From Drosophila persimilis (Eukaryota; Arthropoda; Insecta; Diptera; Drosophilidae), in the NCBI RefSeq assembly GCF_003286085.1, contig NW_020825288.1, forward strand, positions 21,142,001-21,206,000: a DNA stretch of 64,000 bases. The letters are read 5' to 3'. Below, piece by piece: positions 1 through 9,105 of the stretch (its first letter is position 1; each line of letters starts with the position of its first letter). The notes below the pieces were generated by a model, which was not told the origin of the DNA, made no database searches, and saw only the letters and a program-made list of their open reading frames with translations. Position numbers and translations under genes: made by a program.

Positions 1-544
1 ATTAATAACAATTTAGCATGCACTTCATTTTAATTATTACTCAATTAGGTCAGCGCCATTACAATTTAAGTACGCGAGGCGTAATTAAACAATTTTCAGG
101 CCAATGGCAGCGCAGCCCTTTCGCCCAGTTCCCCAGCTCTTTCCCTCCCGCCGCCCCCCTCTCCCCGCACATCCTTGATGGGTCCGAGTCCAGCGCGTTC
201 TCGTTTCGCGTGAAAATTTGCTCCTCGCTGTCATTAGGGATGGTTTTGGTGTGTAAATTTGATTTCATAACATTTTGTCAGTGCCGCATTTATGATGCAC
301 ATAAATTTTACGACCAATTTCAAGTTATAAATAGTTGATGAGGAGGCATCAAGACCCAATGAAGTGACGATGGCGATGGCGATGGGAAGCAGGACATCCG
401 CAAAAGCACAGTCAAATCAACATCCTTATCCGTTTGGCGTTCTTAAGTTTTAAGTGCATCAAGTCGGAATCTCTTTTCTTTTGCTTTAACTCAAAGTAAA
501 ACGAGGGGGGACGTTCTGAGTTGCTGCGGACAGCGCAACTCTAC
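1..544. other. non-coding flank, nothing recognised
   Basis: AT-rich sequence with scattered short open frames. None has fly-like start context or recognisable protein similarity. It ends where the first terminal inverted repeat of the DINE-1 element begins. Confidence 0.5.
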
Positions 545-1625
545 AGTTATACCCGATACTAAGTCAGTATGGCTCCCCTCCGGCAGCGCCGCTAATATTA
601 AACGACACGACAAAGAGTGCGTGCGAGAGAGACAGAAAATCAGTCTGAGCGTGACGTCGGGCGCTGCGTAGCCACTGCAAATTGATTTGTTCCTTTTGGC
701 TATAAAAATGATCTGATCTGATCCAGATTCAGCAACCTGATAGATATGGTCATTATCTATGATTCTGCGTTTTTAGTTTTCTCGAATCTGCAATATTGTG
801 GATGCAACAGATTTTCGTCCTTTGTGTGGGCGGAAGGGGGTGGGGCGAAATTTTGAGATATACTTTTTATAGTGAGATCTAACAGGAGTACGGACACTAA
901 ATTTGGTTACTCTAGCCTTAATACTCTCTGAGATTTGTGAATATCCCCAGATTTGCATCCTTTGCGGGGGCGGAAGGGGGTGTGGCGAAATTTTGAAACA
1001 AACTCGTCTCGGTCCGATATATTAGGAGTGTGGATACCAAATTTGGTTGCTCTAGCTTTTATAGTCTCTGAGATCTAGGCGCTAATGTTTTACTCTAAGC
1101 AAAGCCGCCTATGCTACGTGTGTGTTAGAGAGAGACAGGGCGAGAAAAAATTAAATTGTTTTCGTGATGCTGGCTATAATAATAATACGATCCAATTCAG
1201 ATTCTGCAGTCTAAAAGATATGGTCATTCTCTACGATTCTGCGTTTTTAGTTTTCTCGTATCGTCAAAATTGTGGATGCCACAGATTTTCGCCCTTTGTG
1301 GGGGCGGAAGTGGGCGGGGCAAAGTTTTGAAATATTTTTGGAGCAGTGACATATCACAGAAGTCTGGATCCAAAACATCGTTGCTCTAGCTCTTATAGTC
1401 TTTGAGCATTAGGCGCTGAAGGGGACGGACAGACGGACAGACGGACGGACGGACAGACGGACAGACGGACAGACAGACATGGCTCAATCGACTCGGCTAT
1501 TGATGCTGATCAAGAATATATATACTTTATGGGGTCGGAAACGATTCCTTCTGGACGTTACACACATCCACTTTTACCACAAATCTAATATACCCCAATA
1601 CTCATTTTGAGTATCGGGTATAAAA
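545..1625. mobile_element. DINE-1 (Helentron/Helitron-type) non-autonomous element
   Basis: The element is bounded by a perfect 14-bp inverted repeat, TTATACCCGATACT near 548 and AGTATCGGGTATAA near 1610. Inside are two tandem copies of a core. Each begins with a motif like TTTTGGCTATAA (about 695 and 1170), passes through ATGGTCATT and GATTCTGCGTTTTTAG, and ends near TCTGAGAT-TAGGCGCT (about 1080 and 1415). Within the first copy the GGGCGGAAGGGGGTG block is itself repeated (about 828 and 968). A GACA/GACG microsatellite follows, then the 3' end ATGGCTCAATCGACTCGGCT (1480). That 3' end, the internal microsatellite and the subterminal inverted repeats are what is known of Drosophila DINE-1 elements. 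There is no coding capacity, so the copy is non-autonomous. Confidence 0.85.
1424..1479. repeat. (GACG/GACA)n microsatellite inside DINE-1
   Basis: About fourteen tandem tetranucleotides alternate between GACG and GACA. The position, just before the conserved 3' core, matches the variable tandem region of DINE-1 elements. Confidence 0.9.
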
Positions 1626-2852
1626 AGTAGAAAATTAAACGAGTGTATTCCCTGCGGTGGCGAGAGATCTGCAATTCCATTAATTTTTCGAGTGTGTGTG
1701 TGTGAAAAGTGTTTGAAATGAAAGGTGAAACGGGCACCAGAGATGGAAGCAATTTGAATGTCATTAGGCGGGAGGAGCACCCAAGACAATCCAAAAATCC
1801 ACGCATGGAGCCCAGCACGGAAACACAGGAAACCGGATGCCGAATGCCGAATGCCGAATCCAAAACCGATGACAACACCAACAAAAACCAACGTAAGAGC
1901 CAAAAAAATAGAGAAAGAAAGGTATAAATAAAACTTCATATCTGATTGAATAATAATGTGTGCTTAAGGATTTAATGCGCTGCCGGCAGCTGCTCGGGGC
2001 CTCAGGACGACTCTCGGCAGCTCCCAATGGGAAAAACGAAACAGCGACGACAACAAAATGTTAAATTACAATACCATGAATGAGAGAGAAAGGCAGCAGA
2101 AGCAGCAGCAGGAGACACACGGCCAGTGGGGAATTTTGTTTGCTTCGATGCTGATTGCCAAAAAAAGAAAGAATAAAAATAATAAAAAAAAAAGAAAATA
2201 GAAAGGCAACAGAAAGCATACACCAGAAAGCAGGCCGGGTCCCGGCTTTCAGGGGGAGAAAAAATTGAATTTCCTTATCGCACGTTTTCAAATTAACCCA
2301 ACAGTCCCATCCCTCCACATGCCACCCAGCCCTATGCATATGTGGGTTCTAGGTCGTGGTCCAGACCCCGGGCCCCTCTGGCACTCCGTGTAAAGCTTAT
2401 TTGAATTTCAAATACAATTTCGTGTTGGTACCCTTTTCGAAACTATCATCATTAGCAGCACATTTAGACAGACACCCCCCGCCGCATACTTATCCTTTTG
2501 GCCAAGTCCTTTCCCGACTACACAATCCAACTCTTAAGGCCCATATCTTTATTGATTTCTGAGCTTATGATTAGTCAATGTTGATAAGACGACGATTATA
2601 GCTTATGAAGGAATGAATGGTTTGAATACCATTCTCTTGGAGACATAATCGAACGATGGTTTATTTTACGTTATTAAATTTTGAATTTTTTGAATTTAAA
2701 TACCCAATCACAATCCGAATTACTAGAGATCCACTTAATGCATTAATTAAGAACCAAAATTAGAGTAAGAGCAGCAAAGCCAAGTGATGTTGAACAGATT
2801 ATTGAATTACCATAGCTGGTTAAAAGAAACGAAATTAATATTAAGACTTCTT
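1626..2852. other. intergenic, no gene seen
   Basis: AT-rich with A-runs (2160-2200). Short overlapping open frames on both strands look like low-complexity shadows. This is the 3' flank of the minus-strand CAP gene. No canonical AATAAA was found just past its stop, only an AATAAT-like string around 2800. Confidence 0.5.
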
Positions 2853-3570
2853 TCACAAGAGTCTTTCGAGTACATACTTCCGCCTGGGAACATTTTCTTC
2901 GAATTGCCCTTTAAAATTGCCTGGCGGCTTGTACCGGCCCACAACCCAAATTCTGCCAAGCTTGCTGTGAGTATATGTTGCATGTCAAATATTATATATT
3001 GTACATACAACCATGATCGATAATTACTCACTCTGTAGCCTTGCCCATACCCAGGTGGGTAGAGGCCTTCCAGACGACTTGCGTGAAGTGGCCGGTTTCC
3101 ATATTGAATCCTGGCTTCTTAAAATCGTACTTGGATATTTCATCATACCACATCTTTACAACGGAAAGCGGATCGGAGTAGGTGTAGGCTAAGTTCTCTC
3201 CAAGCCCGGGACGATCTTCTGATTTTGAGTGCTCAAGCTTACCCAATTCGGCCAGAGTCTGTGTGTGACAACAAAAGCATTAGATATTTTGACTCTTCGA
3301 ATTCGTTTCGAATTGCATCCATACCTGGGCATATGATTCACAGCCTTTGGTGATATCCGGGTCTAACTTTAGGGCCGGGACACCGTGCATTTTTCTGTAC
3401 TCATTATGCTTTTTAAGACCATCCTCAGCGAAATCCGCATGGATATGGGCGAACTGTAAGTAACGATGATCGAGCCTCGTATAATTTGCTAATCATTTTT
3501 ATTATTTATTTTATTTTATTTCACTTACCCAAAAAACGGCTAACAAAATCAAAATACTTTTTACCCTCAT
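2853..3570 (-). CDS. secreted single-domain CAP/SCP protein (antigen-5 / GAPR-1-like)
   Basis: I assembled four exons on the minus strand: 3570-3529, 3453-3325, 3258-3032 and 2964-2853. All three introns are GT-AG with matching phases, giving a 169-residue protein. Residues 1 to about 20 (MRVKSILILLAVFW..) form a signal peptide. The CAP domain follows: KKHNEYRKMHGVPALKLD, then His67 (LEHS), Glu78 (GENLAY), Glu97 (WYDEI) and His114 in GHFTQVVW, the four conserved cavity residues of the family, then WVVGRYKPPGNFKGQF near the end. There is only one cysteine (Cys52), as in the disulphide-poor GAPR-1 type rather than true antigen-5 proteins, yet it has a secretion signal. If intron 3 were retained, a TGA directly follows exon 3, so splicing is needed for the last 37 residues. 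A TCAGTT initiator lies about 20 bp upstream (3590-3595). CAP proteins bind lipids or act in secreted fluids; the substrate here is unknown. Confidence 0.88.
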
Positions 3571-5640
3571 AGTTTGACGATTAATTTGGAACTGACAATG
3601 TAACCAATGGTATTCGATAAGACAGTATTTTCCATGGCTATATTTCTCCCAGTTTTATCATCAGGGTAAGCCTTTTTAGTTCCAGCAGTTTTCCCTTGCT
3701 GCTAACAGCTTAATGAACGCTTAATGCAGTCTGCCATTGAGGACAGGAGCCTTACAGATGACTTCAATATAGGACCATGTGCAGCCGCGACGAGGACAAA
3801 GGATAATGTGATGAGTGGGGATCGTCAGCGACAGCGGGCACGCCTCGAAGCCACATCAGATATTAAATCGCCTGAGTGTTGGGGGCAACAACGGGCTAGA
3901 TATCGGCCCACTTGTGTGTCCTGGGACTCTGGATACTCCCCGTGTGTGGCCGAGCCGCCGCAACGCATGTGGCTGATGCTTTGGGCCATCATTGCTGACA
4001 ACAATATCAGCGTGGCAGCAGGGACACGAACAACAACTGCAAAGTAAGTACTTTGTCCTCCGCCTCGGCTTTGGCTTTGGCTTTTTTGGTTGTAAAATGT
4101 CAATTTGGGCCCTTGACAAAGATTTATTGTGTGGCGGAGGCGACAGTGTTTGATAGGCGCGCGCTTAAATATCCTATCCCCCCCATTGAATGTGGGGACA
4201 TATTCACACTATCAGTTTCAGTTGGAAACCACCATCATCATCATCAGCAGGCCTGCCACTGCCACAGCCAGTGAAATTCATTTTTTAGTTTTTATTTTTA
4301 GTTTTATTTTTATTTAGTTTTTGGTCGGTCCACAATCCAATTTCCTTGCCACAAAGGCAAACTCAACTAGGCGGCGTATGAATGCCACAGAGTCACCAAA
4401 AAGAGAGTCAACGAAATGGCACATTCTGCAGCCACATAATGGAATGCTTAACCAACAAAACACACACACAAAAATTCCACATTTTTGACAAAAAATGAAC
4501 ACTAAAAAGAACGTCAAGGGGCTGAAGAATAGAAAATGCATAAAAACTTGCATAATAAATGCAATTTATAATGCCGAAAACAGTTTAATTTCCTGATGTC
4601 GGCCCGGATAACTCAATAGTCGGAGACCTCAGGGAGCACGCCCTGGGGGCATAACTAAACTAGTTTCTTCTAATTCAAGCAGAGCAAACACCGTCGCTGG
4701 ACTATGGCTGCTTTGTCCATTTAAGCAGCTGCTCCGATCCCCAATCCCTGCCTGCTCCCCAGGTCCAATCTTGCTCCCTGACGGCAGCCCTGACCGACAT
4801 TCGATGAATTGACCAACGCAGCTTGTTATTTTTCGTGTGCAACAGCGCGTTTCATTTGCTGCTGGAGGTTATCTGTGCCCTGCCTTCGCCCCATGCCCCA
4901 TGCCACACCATCACCCATCCTAACCAGAGGGCGAAAACAGAAGAAGATGGAAAAACTTTACCCCTGGCAGCTCACCTGCCTTTTTTTCTTCTTTTTTTTT
5001 GGCCGAAAAGTTTCGCTCTGTTTTTGCCAGATTCCCGTATTCGTTCATCCGGACGGACAGGCGACGTATGTTTTTCACCTGCCCGCTCCGCTCTCTGTTC
5101 AGGTTGAGGTTCGTGTTCGTATTTGTTTGCGTATTATTGCCCCTCACTGGGAAATCGGGTTTGTTTGCCCACCAACTCTCCTCTCCGATGGTGAGTGTGC
5201 AGGTGTGCAGGTGTGCGTGAATTTCCCGCTGACAATTGTGATTTTCGCTTGGTTCAGCATCGGGCAAAAGGTTTTTAATTAGATTTTACTTCATTCTCCG
5301 CTGTCATTCAATGGCAATGCGCGCTCGTTGTCTGCCGGTGTTCCTTTTGCTTTATCCCCATTTCTAAACGAGTTGTTCCGTTCAATCATTCCGTTGCCAG
5401 TTGATTTATTTTCCCCTGGTTCCTGGTATTCCAAATGTACGATATGTTGGAGCAGTCACATTAATATCAAATGAACCGATGGGATCCAAAATGTTATCGA
5501 AGTTACAGGTGGCATCACTGCTTTTAGTTAAATATACATCGTAGCTTGCTATAACATTAATTTATATCTTTTTACTCATTAATTTATAGTTTTTATTGCA
5601 GCAAATACGAAGAAGAACGAATATATTATTTTATGTGTAA
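3571..5640. other. intergenic between CAP gene and dynein LIC copy
   Basis: This is 2 kb without a supportable gene. The 107-codon frame from 3724 ends in a donor-like AAGTAAGT (about 4040), but its composition is not protein-like. T-rich and A-rich runs make several overlapping frames at 4800-5280 on both strands, which I regard as shadows. Confidence 0.45.
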
Positions 5641-5655
5641 CAATATGGATATATT

Positions 5656-5663
5656 TATCGATA
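5656..5663. promoter_or_regulatory. DRE-type palindrome TATCGATA
   Basis: A perfect TATCGATA lies 112 bp upstream of the dynein LIC copy's start codon. This sequence is the binding site of DREF in Drosophila promoters. Whether it is used here is inference. Confidence 0.45.
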
Positions 5664-5719
5664 GTTTGAATTGGTGGCAACATTGCTCTGGAACTGAAAG
5701 CCATTTGCTTTTTTCGTCA

Positions 5720-5748
5720 TATATAATTTAAAAGGTTAGTATTCAGTA
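5720..5748 (+). promoter_or_regulatory. TATA box and initiator of the dynein LIC retrogene
   Basis: TATATAAT (5720-5727) is followed by ATTCAGTA, with the initiator A at 5745. That puts the TATA box at -25, the canonical spacing. The start codon at 5775 would then have a leader of about 30 nt. A core promoter immediately upstream argues that this intronless copy is a working gene. Confidence 0.6.
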
Positions 5749-5774
5749 ATCAGAAAAGTGAGAGAAACTCAAAT

Positions 5775-7130
5775 ATGGCAGCGGAAAAGCCAGAAGAATG
5801 GCCAGCAAAAATGACAAAAGCACAGGATAAGGAGAATCTCTGGCTCGACATATTGAATGAGCAAAAAGGTGCCGCAAGAAGACTGGTATCAAACAAATCC
5901 GTAATCGTTTTTGGCGATAATGGAACCGGCAAGACGTCCCTCCTGGCCAAGCTGAATGGAAAGAAGTCGCCGGAGTATGGCGTCAGCTTGGAGTATGACT
6001 ACATTGATGTCAGGGACGACATCAATGGTGACAAGGCGCAGTTGGGAGTTTGGACAATCAATGGTGACATTGGGCACACAAATCTGTTGCCCGTTGTATT
6101 CAACGAAGATAACTTTGGAGATGTGCTCGTCATGCTCACAGTTTCGATCACCGAGCCCTGGGCCTGGCCGAAGCAGCTCAAACATTGGGTAAACGTGCTG
6201 GAACGCCATATTGAAAGCCTACCGCTGGCTGCCGAGAAAAAGGTGCAGGCACGCGAGCGGCTTGCAACAATTTGGCAGAGTTACGGCTACACGGGATCGT
6301 GTCTGAAACAAGCTATCGCTGCGGATGATCTGTCGCCGCTGACCGAGGATGCACTTACCACAAATCTTGGGGTCGACCTTGTCGTTGTGGTTACAAAAAC
6401 CGACTGCATGGGCGGCACCTTTCTGAAGGAGAACGACTATTGTGATGAGCATATTGATTTTATGCAGCACTGGATACGTAATTTTTGCCTTCGTCACGGC
6501 GCTGCACTCTTCTATACGAGCATCAAAAAAGCCACAAACTGTGATCACCTCCGAAAGTATCTATTGCATCGCATCTATGGTCTGCCGTTCCAAACTCCAC
6601 CGATGGTCGTTAACGAGGACGCTGTACTCATTCCGGCTGGTTGGGATACCCTGAGAAAGATTGATATTTTGTTTGAGAGCATCCATGGCATCAAGGCCAA
6701 TAGTGACTACACGGACATCATCAAGGCGCCTTCTACTGGAAATGTGATTTTCAATAGAAATTTGGAATTTGTGGAAACCGTAGACGAGCAGGCCTTCCTG
6801 GCCCACCAAATGGAGATACTCAAGCTGCTTGACCAATCAAAGGCAAAGGAAGGCGGCGATGGCATACACTGCACACGCCAGTCCTTCACTGGACAGAGCT
6901 CCTCCATGAAAACTGAACATTATGATTCCCCTGATCGCGTCACAATTTTGTCAAAATTTTTCGCCGAGCTTAGGGAGAAAAAGTCGGAGAGTCCCTCTGG
7001 CGATGGTCCAGTGTCGGTGTCTAGTCGCAACGCCATCGAGAAGTTGGGAATATCCTTGCAGCCGGGCGCAGAATTGGGCCCCTTGTCACGCATCGCCGAA
7101 AAGAAGGAAGATCAGGTGAAACCAGAGTAA
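5775..7130 (+). CDS. dynein 1 light intermediate chain-like retrogene
   Basis: A single open frame of 451 residues matches cytoplasmic dynein light intermediate chains. These GTPase-like subunits bind the dynein heavy chain and cargo adaptors. The P-loop is intact at residues 47-55 (GDNGTGKTS). LEYDYIDVRDD, GDIGHTNLL, VSITEPWAW, DLVVVVTKTD, WIRNFCLRHGAALFYTS, HRIYGLPF and VLIPAGWD all follow in family order. In the C-terminal arm, SKFFAEL (Phe-Phe at about 395-396) looks like the adaptor-binding helix. The protein is somewhat shorter than usual for the family because the disordered tail is compact. The parental fly gene Dlic is X-linked with introns, so this intronless copy reads as a retrogene. 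It has no frameshift or stop. Expression in testis is a reasonable inference from how such copies usually behave, but nothing in the sequence proves it. Confidence 0.9.
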   Translation: MAAEKPEEWPAKMTKAQDKENLWLDILNEQKGAARRLVSNKSVIVFGDNGTGKTSLLAKLNGKKSPEYGVSLEYDYIDVRDDINGDKAQLGVWTINGDIGHTNLLPVVFNEDNFGDVLVMLTVSITEPWAWPKQLKHWVNVLERHIESLPLAAEKKVQARERLATIWQSYGYTGSCLKQAIAADDLSPLTEDALTTNLGVDLVVVVTKTDCMGGTFLKENDYCDEHIDFMQHWIRNFCLRHGAALFYTSIKKATNCDHLRKYLLHRIYGLPFQTPPMVVNEDAVLIPAGWDTLRKIDILFESIHGIKANSDYTDIIKAPSTGNVIFNRNLEFVETVDEQAFLAHQMEILKLLDQSKAKEGGDGIHCTRQSFTGQSSSMKTEHYDSPDRVTILSKFFAELREKKSESPSGDGPVSVSSRNAIEKLGISLQPGAELGPLSRIAEKKEDQVKPE

Positions 7131-7188
7131 CCACAACAGAACATGAATAGACACGATCGAATTAAAAACAACGACATTGGCAGATTAC

Positions 7189-7194
7189 AATAAA
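7189..7194 (+). terminator. poly(A) signal AATAAA of the dynein LIC copy
   Basis: AATAAA lies 59 bp after the stop codon at 7128-7130, in the context GATTACAATAAAGAAC. It gives a short 3'UTR that ends well before the next gene. Confidence 0.65.
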
Positions 7195-8064
7195 GAACAA
7201 ATTGGCAATCAAAGCGTTTGCGTTGAGAGAGGAAGTATAGGTAGAGAGCGACGAGGCAGAGAGATTTTGCGATAAGATGAAGCTTGAGTGAAGCTTGCAC
7301 GGGCAGCGCCTGCGCTGTCGGCAGAGGTAAAGAAGAGAAAGAGAGTAAGTGCGAGATCGAAAAGCAGAACAGAAGCAGTGGATTAGCAGAAGTTCAAATG
7401 AGAACATTTTAATATTAGAGCGTTATACAAAATATTTGGGGAGCGACTCTCAATTACTCAATTATGCGTTGGCGTCGCTGCTGCCACCGGGTCCGACAGT
7501 ATCAAAAAGTAGAAGAGAACAATGTTTAAGGCATTGGACTCTCTCTCACCATATGCAGGGTATCCCATTGTCGTTTCCGCGAGCTCCTCACATTCCACAT
7601 CGTATTTTCCCACTCATTACGGTTAAGCTCTCCTCAGCTCGTTTTTCTCTGCTTTCCTGTTGTTCTTCTTTCTTCATTTAAGTAATTTAAAATTCGCATT
7701 AAGTTTGTTTGTCGCTGGCATTACGTTTTATTATGAAGATGAATTGTGGTTGGTTCTGCCTGTGCATCTGTGGTCCCACCCCCATAGGGGGCGAGGCCCC
7801 ATGTGTGTTTTTCGAGTGAATGTTTGCGTTAGTTGAGGGTTAAGTGCCTGCTGCTGCCTAAGCGCTTTTGCTAACGTCATCGTGGGGAAACCGCAGTGGA
7901 TGCATGCCACCACAAAAGGTGCAACGTTCGAGTATCCCTCCCTTTCAGAATACCAAGTCAAGTGTCGCATGGAAATACTTGCCAAAACCCTAACATTAAA
8001 CGTGATTTACTCGATTCTCACAAACGTATTGTCGCTTAGTATATTTATTTTTAGCTCTGCAACC

Positions 8065-9105
8065 ATGGAGAGTGCATCCATATCCAGAATAAATTTTAGT
8101 ATGACTTCTAACTTGAATGAAGACCCAGTTGAGGCCAAACCCTTGCCCCCGAATCAAGGCACTTATTCAATTGTGCCCTGCAACGCCCCTGGACTTATGC
8201 GATGTGTGCCCAAGGTCGAAGTACCGCCTGCCGAGACCCTGTGGAAGTTTATTGCCCCGCCATGGGTCCCGAAGACAAAGCTCTTCCACTGCGAGCCGCC
8301 GCCACCGCCGACGCCGACGCCGACGCCAGGACGTTCAAGACGAAAGGGTTCACAGATTTCCCAGGTCTCCCAGATGGATGTAGAGGAGGAGCAGTCAAGC
8401 GATCAGTCGTCACCGCCCACAATGGTTGAGGAAATGCAGCTGGAGGAAATCCTGGCAGAGGTGAAGCGCATTAAGGAGCGCGTGGGCGAGGTGGATCGCC
8501 AGCTGGGGACCCGCATACCCGAGTGTCCCGACATCGATCCGTGCGTGGACATGGACGTGGAGCTGCTGGCATTCAACACGAGTCCCGATATATTGGAGCT
8601 GCAGCGCAACAGCCACAAGCTGCGCCAGCAGTTGGCGGAGCTCCAGTTGTGCCGCGTGGCCACGGACAGCAACGTAAAGGCCATCCGGGAGAGCATCTGC
8701 CGGGAGATGGAGAACGCCAATCGCCTGCAGAAGCTTCTCAACGAGCTGGACTCCTTCAAGCGTAAGCTGGAGCGGGAGCAGGCTCTCTGCCGGCAGCGCT
8801 TCCGTTACGTGGAGCAGGTGAAGGTCGATGGAGCCGAGTGCAACAATTACTTCAGCAGTGAGCGGAAGCTGATGGAATATTTCGTGGGGAAGCTGGTCAC
8901 CAAGGCGGACTACCAGCAGCAGAAACGTCGGGCCCTCAAGGAAATCGACTTTCTGAAACTAAAGGCCAAGAAGTTCCACGACCACTTGTTCTACGCGACT
9001 GATAAACTGGACGCCGTGATGGGCACAGTCGAGCGCATGCACCCGCCGGAGCTGTTGACCTTCCTCTACCGCAACGAGAAATTGTTCGGCCCCTGTCCGC
9101 ATTAA
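8065..9105 (+). CDS. uncharacterised coiled-coil protein
   Basis: The protein is 346 residues from the ATG at 8065, which has an excellent context (CAACCATGG). The frame stays open upstream to an ATG at 7900, but that extension is AT-rich, and a TTTTTAG acceptor-like site at about 8054 suggests a 5'UTR intron. Residues 1-75 are proline-rich with WKFIAPPWVPKTK. Residues 75-90 hold PPPPPTPTPTP. From about residue 110 to 320 the sequence is strongly helical and charged (EEILAEVKRIKERVGEVDRQ, LQRNSHKLRQQLAELQ, LLNELDSFKRKLEREQ, KALKEIDFLKLKAKK-like heptads), i.e. a long coiled coil. It ends in GPCPH. I do not recognise the family. The layout suggests a cytoskeletal or axonemal scaffold, which is inference. 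It lies about 0.9 kb downstream of the dynein LIC copy on the same strand but has its own leader. Coding bias (C/G-ending codons) is strong. Confidence 0.8.
   Translation: MESASISRINFSMTSNLNEDPVEAKPLPPNQGTYSIVPCNAPGLMRCVPKVEVPPAETLWKFIAPPWVPKTKLFHCEPPPPPTPTPTPGRSRRKGSQISQVSQMDVEEEQSSDQSSPPTMVEEMQLEEILAEVKRIKERVGEVDRQLGTRIPECPDIDPCVDMDVELLAFNTSPDILELQRNSHKLRQQLAELQLCRVATDSNVKAIRESICREMENANRLQKLLNELDSFKRKLEREQALCRQRFRYVEQVKVDGAECNNYFSSERKLMEYFVGKLVTKADYQQQKRRALKEIDFLKLKAKKFHDHLFYATDKLDAVMGTVERMHPPELLTFLYRNEKLFGPCPH

Noticed and set aside
7349..7681. 110-codon frame after the dynein LIC copy
   Set aside because: It lies past the poly(A) signal, with no coding character; probably leader or spacer of the next gene.
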